A stretch of DNA of 5,501 nt, taken from the NCBI GenBank assembly GCA_040877445.1, contig JBBDNT010000119.1, positions 1 through 5,501 of the forward strand. Reading direction: 5' to 3'. Under the pieces are notes generated by a model. It was not told the DNA's origin and did not search any database. It saw only the letters and a list, made by a program, of their open reading frames with translations. This document shows, in pieces, positions 1-4,553 of this stretch. Numbering within the stretch: position 1 is the first letter of the stretch; each line of letters opens with the position of its first letter. A program made the position numbers and the translations under genes. The DNA is from JBBDNT01 sp040877445. GTDB taxonomy: Bacteria > Planctomycetota > Planctomycetia > Planctomycetales > Planctomycetaceae.

Positions 1-1847
1 GGAAGATCGAAGAGGCGGTGCTGCACGGCGGGCTGTTCGCGATGGCCATGCCCCGCGGCTCGGGGAAAACCACGATCTGCGAATGCGCGTGCATCTGGGC
101 CGTGCTGCATGGGCACCGGGAATTCGTCTGCCTCATCGGCTCGGACGAAGGGCACGCGATGGACATGCTGGAATCGATCAAGACGGAACTCGACGCCAAC
201 GATCTGCTGCTGGCGGACTTTCCCGAGGTCTGCCATCCGATCCAATCCCTCGACGGGATCGCCAACCGCTGCAACGGCCAGTTGTACGAGGGCGAGCGAA
301 CGCACATCGGCTGGACCGCCCGCGAGGTCGTGCTCCCCTCGATCGCCGGCAGCGCCGCCAGCGGGGCGATCATCAAGGTCGCGGGGATCACCGGCCGCAT
401 TCGCGGCATGAAGTTCAAGCGCCCCGACGGCCAGACCGTCCGGCCATCGCTGGTCGTCCTGGACGACCCGCAGACCGACGAATCCGCCCGCTCGTTGTCG
501 CAATGCGCCACGCGGGAATCCGTCCTTGCCGGCGCGGTGCTGGGGCTGGCCGGGCCGGGGAAGAAGATCTCCGGGATCATGCCCTGCACGGTCATCCGCC
601 CGAGCGACATGGCCGACAGCATCCTTGATCGGGATCGGCACCCCGAGTGGAACGGGGAGCGCACCCGCATGGTTTACGCGTTCCCGACCGACGAGAAGCT
701 GTGGGCGCAGTACGCCGAACGACGGGCTGAAGGAATGCGGGCCGGCGACGGCGGCAAGCAGGCGACCGAATTCTATGGCGAGCACCGGGAGGCGATGGAC
801 GCCGGTGCGATCATCGCCTGGCCGGAGCGGTTCAACTACGACGAACTCTCGGCGATCCAGCACGCCATGAACCTCCGGCTGCAGGACGAGGCGGCGTTCT
901 TCGCCGAGTACCAGAATGAGCCGCTGCCGGAGGAAACCGTCGGCGAGGGGATGCTGACCGCCGAGCAAGTTGCGGCCAAAACGAACGGACGCGAGCGGCG
1001 GACGGTCCCGGTCGGCTGCAATCACGTCACGGCCTTCATCGACATCCAGCAGAAGCTGTTGTTCTACGTCGTCTGCGCGTGGGAGCAGGATTTCACCGGC
1101 TACGTCCTCGATTACGGCGCGTTCCCCGATCAGCAGCGGGCGTACTTCACGCTGCGGGACGCCCGCAGCACGCTGGCGCTCGCCGCGCCGAATACCGGCC
1201 TCGAAGGTTCGATCTACGCCGGACTCGAATCGCTCGCGGGCGAGCTGCTCTCACGCGAATGGAAGCGGGACGACGGCGCAGCGCTGCGGATCGAGCGGTG
1301 CCTGATCGACGCGAACTGGGGGCATTCGACCGATGTGGTCTACCAGTTCTGCCGGCAGAGTTCGCATTCGGCGGTTCTGCTTCCGTCGCACGGCCGGTTC
1401 GTCGGCGCGTCGAGCGTCCCGTTCGCGGACTACCGCCGGAAGCCGGGGGACCGCATCGGCCTCAACTGGCGGATCCCCGGCGTCCGGGGCCAGCGGGCGA
1501 TTCGCCACGCGCTGTTCGACACGAACTTCTGGAAGTCGTTCGCCCATGCCCGCCTCGCGGTCGCGATGGGGGACCGCGGGTGCCTGTCGCTGTGGGGGCG
1601 CGAGGCGGACCGGCACCGGCTGTTCGCCGAACACGTCACCGCCGAGTACTTCGTGAAGACCGAGGGGCGCGGGCGGACGGTCGACGAATGGAAGCAGCGC
1701 CCCGAACAACCGGACAACCACTGGCTCGACTGCCTCGTGGGCTGCGCCGTGGCGGCGTCGATCCAGGGGGCGAATCTCGACGCGATGGGAACGCCCGCGC
1801 GACCGCAGCGGACGCGAATGACCTTGCAGGAGCTTGCCCGCCGATGA
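1..1847 (+). CDS. Phage terminase large subunit (ATPase-nuclease), 5' end outside the window
   Basis: This is the motor and nuclease of phage DNA packaging. It cuts concatemeric phage DNA and pumps it through the portal into the prohead using ATP. The frame is open from base 3, so the true start lies left of the window. The GTG at 18 is only the first start-like codon visible, and residue numbers here count from it (609 residues). A Walker A motif, PRGSGKTT, lies at residues 12-19. A Walker B motif, LVVLDD, lies at about 145-150. The C-terminal half fits an RNase H-fold nuclease, with candidate metal-binding Asp residues at D342 (in FIDIQ), D431 (in LIDANWG) and D571 (in NHWLDCLVG). The last motif resembles the GpA-type terminase end. 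Family membership is recalled, not searched. The stop overlaps the next gene as ATGA, so the two are probably translationally coupled. GC content is high, as in the portal gene. Confidence 0.93.
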   Translation, partial: KIEEAVLHGGLFAMAMPRGSGKTTICECACIWAVLHGHREFVCLIGSDEGHAMDMLESIKTELDANDLLLADFPEVCHPIQSLDGIANRCNGQLYEGERTHIGWTAREVVLPSIAGSAASGAIIKVAGITGRIRGMKFKRPDGQTVRPSLVVLDDPQTDESARSLSQCATRESVLAGAVLGLAGPGKKISGIMPCTVIRPSDMADSILDRDRHPEWNGERTRMVYAFPTDEKLWAQYAERRAEGMRAGDGGKQATEFYGEHREAMDAGAIIAWPERFNYDELSAIQHAMNLRLQDEAAFFAEYQNEPLPEETVGEGMLTAEQVAAKTNGRERRTVPVGCNHVTAFIDIQQKLLFYVVCAWEQDFTGYVLDYGAFPDQQRAYFTLRDARSTLALAAPNTGLEGSIYAGLESLAGELLSREWKRDDGAALRIERCLIDANWGHSTDVVYQFCRQSSHSAVLLPSHGRFVGASSVPFADYRRKPGDRIGLNWRIPGVRGQRAIRHALFDTNFWKSFAHARLAVAMGDRGCLSLWGREADRHRLFAEHVTAEYFVKTEGRGRTVDEWKQRPEQPDNHWLDCLVGCAVAASIQGANLDAMGTPARPQRTRMTLQELARR

Positions 1848-2029
1848 AGGACCGATCACGTAAATCGCTGACGGAATACGCGGCCGAAGCGAATCCTGCG
1901 GAGGGAACTGGCTGTCCGAACTGCGGTTGCCGCGATCTTCGCATCGTGCGGACAAGGCCGGGTGAAATGGTAAACGCGCGGACGAAGGCGTGCCGCCATT
2001 GCCGACGGATTCTTGCTGACTCGAGCTAG
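1844..2029 (+). CDS. Small zinc-ribbon protein 1 (61 aa)
   Basis: This is a small basic protein with four cysteines in two knuckles, C24-P-N-C27 and C50-R-H-C53, separated by 22 residues. That spacing fits a single zinc ribbon that probably binds nucleic acid or protein. The ATG overlaps the terminase stop by four bases (ATGA). An AGGAG lies at 1828-1832, eleven bases upstream, so translation is probably coupled to the terminase. The core (CPNCGCRDLRIVRTR) closely parallels the core of the next gene (CPACGCRRLRTLRSK), which suggests a tandem duplication. Unlike its neighbour, it has lost the RRREC and F-S/T-T-x-ER features around the second knuckle. There is no other domain. Function is not known. 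Its position suggests a packaging accessory or a small regulator, but that is inference. Confidence 0.75.
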   Translation: MKDRSRKSLTEYAAEANPAEGTGCPNCGCRDLRIVRTRPGEMVNARTKACRHCRRILADSS

Positions 2030-2047
2030 CTCTGAAGGGAGCCGGAG

Positions 2048-2233
2048 ATGACGATCGAAACACCGTCGAAGTGCGATCAGCGAGGAATCGCATGCCCCGC
2101 CTGCGGCTGTCGTCGACTTCGCACTCTACGATCCAAATACACGCGGCCGAAGACCAATGGATCGACGTTCCGTCGCCGTGAGTGCCGTCGCTGTGGTCGC
2201 CTTTTCTCAACCATCGAACGAGTAATCGGATAG
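2048..2233 (+). CDS. NrdR-like zinc-ribbon protein without an ATP-cone (61 aa)
   Basis: This small basic protein has a zinc ribbon made of C16-P-A-C19 and C46-R-R-C49. The stretch around the second knuckle, RRRECRRCGRLFSTIERVIG, closely resembles the N-terminal DNA-binding zinc ribbon of NrdR, which typically reads RRRREC-x-x-CG-x-RFTTYERV. NrdR is the repressor of ribonucleotide reductase genes and continues for about 100 more residues as an ATP-cone. Here the protein stops directly after the ribbon, so nucleotide sensing is absent. A good Shine-Dalgarno, GAAGGGAG at 2034-2041, lies six bases before the ATG. It sits 18 bases after zinc-ribbon gene 1 and looks like its paralogue. It may bind DNA or simply be a scavenged ribbon fold. 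An NrdR function is not implied. Confidence 0.75.
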   Translation: MTIETPSKCDQRGIACPACGCRRLRTLRSKYTRPKTNGSTFRRRECRRCGRLFSTIERVIG

Positions 2234-2292
2234 GCCCTGCACTTCCAGAACCCCATCGCTTTCAGGGAATCGCGATTACCAAGTGCCACGAA

Positions 2293-2332
2293 ACTGGTCC
2301 CGGCGAACCACGTCGTATCGACGTAACGCATT
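2293..2332 (+). repeat. Left copy of a degenerate direct repeat flanking the two-gene unit
   Basis: Three blocks occur here in order: ACTGGTCC (2293-2300), CGGCGAACC (2301-2309) and TCGACGTAACGCATT (2318-2332). The same order of near-identical blocks recurs at 4109-4146, just after the stop of the ImmA/IrrE gene. The longest exact match is 10 bases, and short indels separate the blocks. It could be the trace of an insertion site duplication or chance similarity. Confidence 0.35.
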
Positions 2333-2356
2333 GCAGGGATGACACTTGCGAATGAA

Positions 2357-2377
2357 TGCAACAAATCGTGCAACAAA
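2357..2377 (+). repeat. Tandem TGCAACAAA direct repeat, possible operator half-sites
   Basis: TGCAACAAA occurs at 2357-2365 and again at 2369-2377, a centre-to-centre spacing of 12 bases, or slightly more than one helical turn. It lies 40 to 60 bases before the preferred start of the two-gene unit. Repeats in this place often bind the HTH antitoxin of the same operon. No binding is shown here. Confidence 0.35.
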
Positions 2378-2380
2378 CCA

Positions 2381-2409
2381 TTGCTTTTTGCCAGCAAGTA
2401 TGCTATTTC
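2381..2409 (+). promoter_or_regulatory. Weak promoter and operator candidate before the two-gene unit
   Basis: TTGCTT at 2381-2386 could serve as a -35 element. TATTTC at 2404-2409 (17-base spacer) is a weak -10 candidate, and TATGCT at 2399-2404 is another possible -10 with no good -35 partner. An inverted repeat TTGCT / AGCAA (2381-2385 and 2393-2397, 7-base spacer) overlaps the proposed -35 and would suit repression by the HTH protein. A start point at about 2416 would give a nearly leaderless message for the ATG at 2417, which has no clear Shine-Dalgarno. The matches to consensus are poor. Confidence 0.25.
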
Positions 2410-2416
2410 ACCTAGT

Positions 2417-3061
2417 ATGAAGTACAAATCGCTATGGCCGGCCCTGGCGGTGGAGAAGTTCGAGGAGTTGCCCGCTCTCCTGGAACCGATTCTGCCTCTG
2501 ATTTGGAAGGCGTTCGAAAACGTCTGGGCGGATTGGCGACGGCGGCGGCACCGTGACGGTGGATTTCGCGATCTCGACATCTACGAGATGGCCCAGTGGA
2601 TTCACGCGAGGGTGACAAGGGAGATCAGCGGTCTGCTCACCGATCGAGACGATGTGAAGTTTTTTTGGCGGGGAAGACAGTTCGTGGTGAACTACCAAGA
2701 TGCTGTGTTCTTGTCCTTCAAGAAGATCGATCGCCGGATGAGGCGCAGCAACATCCGCACGAAGGGAAACGAGGAGTACTGGCGTCAAGCGGTCAGTCGC
2801 TCGAACGGCCTGCCGCTGAAAGTGCTGGTCGGCTACTGCCCGACGAAGGATCTTCTTGGCTTCAAGCTCTATCTGACGCTGCCGCACGGAAGTCGAGTCG
2901 CGAGCAAGTGGAGGATTCCGGATCAGACTGCACAGCTCATCCGACTGGCGGGACTGGAAGGGCCTGTCGACACGTCGGCAACTACGACACGGAAGGGATT
3001 CCATGTTAAGCCGAAGAAGGATGCTGCGGAGAAGAAGCGAGGCGACGGTGGCAGCGGTTAA
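2417..3061 (+). CDS. Unrecognised protein paired with an Xre-ImmA/IrrE protein; candidate toxin or effector (214 aa)
   Basis: I do not recognise a named domain. The protein appears soluble, with no signal peptide or membrane helix. Residues 10-65 look helical and are rich in Trp and Arg (WADWRRRRHRDGGFRD). Residues 75-170 look like alternating strands and include LVGYCPTKDLLGFKLYLTLP, with G139-Y140 and W165. The last 20 residues form a Lys/Arg-rich polar tail. The GY...LTLP...W pattern reminds me of unnamed proteins next to ImmA/IrrE genes elsewhere, but this is recall only. It overlaps the downstream HTH-protease gene by 59 bases, which implies joint expression. I chose ATG 2417 because the longer form from ATG 2339 would add 26 poorly structured residues and place the promoter-like repeats inside coding sequence. 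Neither start has a well-spaced Shine-Dalgarno. A toxin role is inferred from context only. Confidence 0.7.
   Translation: MKYKSLWPALAVEKFEELPALLEPILPLIWKAFENVWADWRRRRHRDGGFRDLDIYEMAQWIHARVTREISGLLTDRDDVKFFWRGRQFVVNYQDAVFLSFKKIDRRMRRSNIRTKGNEEYWRQAVSRSNGLPLKVLVGYCPTKDLLGFKLYLTLPHGSRVASKWRIPDQTAQLIRLAGLEGPVDTSATTTRKGFHVKPKKDAAEKKRGDGGSG
2991..2997 (+). promoter_or_regulatory. Shine-Dalgarno supporting the ATG at 3003
   Basis: GGAAGGG ends five bases before ATG 3003, a good match and spacing. It lies inside the upstream gene, so the HTH-protease message is probably read by coupled or re-initiating ribosomes. Weaker alternatives are GTG 3048 (GAGG at 3039-3042) and ATG 3069. Confidence 0.55.
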
Positions 3062-4100
3062 CCCCGAGATGCTGGTCTTGGCACGCGAGTCGGAGGGAAT
3101 CGCACTGCGAGAATTGTCGAACCACGTTGGAATCAGCTACTCGACCCTTTCACGGTACGAGTCGGGTCTCCTCACGATTCGTGAGGAGCATCTGTTGAAC
3201 ATCGCTGCATGCCTCGATCGTCCTCTCTCGTACTTTTACCGTCGCGGCAAGATTTATGCGGCGAGCGGTCTCTACCACCGCAAGCGGTCCCGTGTACCCC
3301 TCCGTGAACTGAAGCGGATCCACGCGCACGTAAATGAACTTCGCCTCCAAGCGAGCGCACTCTTGAAGTTCGCCGAAATCGAGAGCGATAATCAGTTTTT
3401 CCGCCTCGACTTGCCCACGTTGGGGACGCCGGAAAACGCTGCAGCACGACTCCGACAAAGTTGGCAGTTGCCGACTGGTCCAATTCGCAGCGTCGTTGAT
3501 GCCATTGAAGCGGCTGGCGGAATCGTTTTCCGCTGTGAATTTCGGAACTCGGCAGTGGACGGTATCAGTCAGTGGCCGCTGGACGATCCCGATATGCCGC
3601 CGGTGTTCTTCGTCAGCGAAGATGTTCCGGGAGATCGTGAACGGTGGACGCTGAGCCATGAGCTGGGTCATGTGGTGCTTCACCATCTTCCCACTGCCGA
3701 TCCTGAAGCTGAAGCCGATCGCTTCGCCAGCGAGTTCTTGATGCCCGCGGAGGAGATCGGATCGGATCTCGAAGGAATGACGTTGGAACGCGCGGCGGAG
3801 CTTAAGGCCTACTGGAGAGTTTCGATGGCCGCCATCATTCGGCGAGCGCGCGACCTCGAACAGATCAGCGCCCGACACTATCGAACGCTCTGCATGCAGA
3901 TGAGTTCGCTCGGATACCGGAAGTGCGAACCGATTCCGATTCCTCCGGAGGAGCCTCAGCTGTTCTCCGCAGTCTTGGACGTTTTGCGCACTCATCACCG
4001 GCGAAGCGATCATGACCTGAGTGAAATGATGGGCCTGCACTTGCCACAGTTCACCGAGAAGTACGGGCACGGCTTTACCGGACTGCGATTGGTGGTGTGA
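3003..4100 (+). CDS. Xre-family HTH and ImmA/IrrE (DUF955, COG2856) metallopeptidase fusion; likely antitoxin or regulator (365 aa)
   Basis: This is a two-domain cytoplasmic protein. Residues 20-80 form an Xre-type DNA-binding domain; its helix-turn-helix lies at about 35-55 (LRELSNHVGISYSTLSRYESG core). Residues 140-260 form an ImmA/IrrE-type zinc metallopeptidase with HELGH at 219-223. The downstream EAEADRFASEFLMP segment (about 235-248) contains the probable third zinc ligand, E237. The motif is intact, so proteolysis is plausible. The C-terminal 100 residues (WRVSMAAIIRRA, then a helical end) match the usual COG2856 tail. Relatives such as ImmA cleave phage-type repressors, and fused forms are predicted antitoxins. 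The upstream partner gene overlaps by 59 bases, so this protein probably represses the pair and may neutralise or cleave its partner. The start at 3003 rests on the Shine-Dalgarno; the basic N-terminal 18 residues are unusual, and the family-like core begins near NPEML at 20-24. GC is lower than in the phage structural genes. Confidence 0.9.
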   Translation: MLSRRRMLRRRSEATVAAVNPEMLVLARESEGIALRELSNHVGISYSTLSRYESGLLTIREEHLLNIAACLDRPLSYFYRRGKIYAASGLYHRKRSRVPLRELKRIHAHVNELRLQASALLKFAEIESDNQFFRLDLPTLGTPENAAARLRQSWQLPTGPIRSVVDAIEAAGGIVFRCEFRNSAVDGISQWPLDDPDMPPVFFVSEDVPGDRERWTLSHELGHVVLHHLPTADPEAEADRFASEFLMPAEEIGSDLEGMTLERAAELKAYWRVSMAAIIRRARDLEQISARHYRTLCMQMSSLGYRKCEPIPIPPEEPQLFSAVLDVLRTHHRRSDHDLSEMMGLHLPQFTEKYGHGFTGLRLVV

Positions 4101-4108
4101 GTGATTCG

Positions 4109-4146
4109 ACTGGACCGACTACCGGCGTTCCGTCGACGTAACCATT
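4109..4146 (+). repeat. Right copy of a degenerate direct repeat flanking the two-gene unit
   Basis: ACTGGACC (4109-4116), CGGCGTTCC (4123-4131) and TCGACGTAACCATT (4133-4146) repeat, in the same order, the blocks found at 2293-2332. It begins nine bases after the stop of the ImmA/IrrE gene. The last block matches TCGACGTAACGCATT with a single-base deletion. Confidence 0.35.
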
Positions 4147-4264
4147 CTTCGTATCGGCAGCAATCTCCGGGGAGTCCATCTTCCCGAAATAGCGTCCATC
4201 GGGGACACTACATGCGACAACCAGACCAAGGCGACGTCATCGGCTAGCTCCCGGCGGCGAAACC

Positions 4265-4321
4265 AGCGCAACGAACAGGCCATGCGGGGCCGCATCCCCG
4301 CGTGGCCTTTTTCGTTGCGCT
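4265..4321 (+). terminator. Strong two-tier hairpin, probable intrinsic terminator
   Basis: The inner stem is 13 base pairs: AGGCCATGCGGGG (4277-4289) pairs with CCCCGCGTGGCCT (4296-4308), with one T-G wobble and a 6-base loop. It is followed by T residues to 4312. An outer perfect 11-base stem surrounds it: AGCGCAACGAA (4265-4275) pairs with TTCGTTGCGCT (4311-4321), leaving only a 1-by-2 internal loop. The GC-rich inner stem plus five T residues fits an intrinsic terminator for the upstream unit. The outer stem would compete for the last T residues, so a structured RNA or a bidirectional terminator are alternatives. It lies 30 bases before the next start codon. Confidence 0.7.
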
Positions 4322-4339
4322 CGCCGGTCTGGTCGTTCC

Positions 4340-4344
4340 GGGAG
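4340..4344 (+). promoter_or_regulatory. Shine-Dalgarno deciding the start at 4351
   Basis: GGGAG lies six bases before ATG 4351. The in-frame ATG at 4282 is buried in the hairpin stem and lacks a comparable site, so 4351 is preferred. Confidence 0.6.
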
Positions 4345-4350
4345 ATTCCG

Positions 4351-4551
4351 ATGGCCGACGACCTCGAAGACACGATCCGGCAGAACGCGCAGGCCCCCGC
4401 CAGCGCCAGCATGGACGGCGCGTCCGCGGCGCAGCACCCGCTTCGCGACCAGATCGAGGCGGACCGGCACCTCGCGGCGCGGAAGGCGGCCAAGTCGCCG
4501 ACGTTCGGTCTGCGGATCGGGAAGATCGTTCCGCCGGGTGGGGGAGGTTGA
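4351..4551 (+). CDS. Small conserved-type phage protein in the gpW position before the portal (66 aa)
   Basis: This small hydrophilic protein lies directly before the portal gene, where lambda encodes the head-completion protein gpW. It begins with an acidic helix (MADDLEDTIRQNA), then a Ser/Ala-rich linker, then QHPLRDQIEADRHLAARKAAK (about residues 28-48), which looks helical, and ends in FGLRIGKIVPPGGGG. I recall similar small proteins, with a QHSL-x-DQIEADRYLA-like segment and an R-G-L-R-F-x-K-x-VPPG-like end, between terminase and portal in other phages. A structural gpW assignment is not shown by the sequence. Its stop lies in the portal's ribosome-binding region, two bases before the portal ATG, so the two are co-translated. 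Confidence 0.8.
   Translation: MADDLEDTIRQNAQAPASASMDGASAAQHPLRDQIEADRHLAARKAAKSPTFGLRIGKIVPPGGGG
4543..4548 (+). promoter_or_regulatory. Strong Shine-Dalgarno for the portal gene
   Basis: GGAGGT lies five bases before ATG 4554 and overlaps the end of the preceding gene. A near-consensus site suits a highly expressed structural gene and fixes the portal start. Confidence 0.7.
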
Positions 4552-4553
4552 GC

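Larger units (their letters stand above)
2234..2416 (+). other. Non-coding stretch before the two-gene unit, with operator-like repeats
   Basis: No convincing gene is visible in these 183 bases. The left part pairs with the end of the preceding gene: GTAATCG at 2222-2228 is complementary to CGATTAC at 2273-2279. CCCTG at 2235-2239 pairs with CAGGG at 2263-2267, nested inside. A perfect palindrome, AATCGCGATT, lies at 2268-2277. There is no T run, so a terminator is not supported. The right part is AT-richer (35 of 60 bases from 2341 are A or T) and holds the repeats listed separately. This is where the promoter and operator of the following Xre-ImmA/IrrE unit would be expected. An alternative ATG at 2339, in frame with the next gene, would make the right part coding. 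Confidence 0.4.
4101..4350 (+). other. Non-coding stretch between the two-gene unit and the head genes
   Basis: I find no convincing gene in these 250 bases. A frame from GTG 4101 to TAG 4245-4247 would give 48 residues, but its composition is unconvincing and it lacks a Shine-Dalgarno of its own. The stretch holds the right copy of the flanking repeat (4109-4146), the two-tier hairpin (4265-4321) and the ribosome-binding site of the next gene. Confidence 0.5.

Noticed and set aside
1079..2029. 316-residue + strand frame containing zinc-ribbon protein 1 as its C-terminus
   Set aside because: Upstream of 1844 it runs out of frame through the terminase nuclease domain and is Arg/Pro-rich. Only the part from ATG 1844 looks like a real gene.
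1251..2210. 319-residue open frame on the - strand
   Set aside because: It overlaps the terminase nuclease domain and both zinc-ribbon genes. Its composition is typical of antisense in GC-rich DNA and it shows no recognisable motif.
2222..2279. Nested inverted repeats after the second zinc-ribbon gene as a terminator
   Set aside because: The arms are short (7 and 5 bases), the loops are large, and no T run follows, so a terminator call is not supported.
2660..2666. Run of seven T residues inside the candidate toxin gene, possible slippage site
   Set aside because: The reading frame is AAG TTT TTT TGG, which does not fit a standard -1 slippery heptamer. The alternative frame (2596-3009) is a compositionally poor shadow. 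Transcriptional slippage cannot be judged from sequence alone.
4101..4247. 48-residue frame starting with GTG directly after the ImmA/IrrE stop
   Set aside because: It has no Shine-Dalgarno of its own, an unlikely Ser/Arg-rich composition, and overlaps the flanking repeat. It is better read as non-coding.
4282..4350. Upstream in-frame extension of the gpW-position gene from ATG 4282
   Set aside because: The codon lies in the hairpin stem and has no ribosome-binding site, and the added residues do not resemble the acidic N-terminus expected. ATG 4351 has GGGAG at proper spacing.
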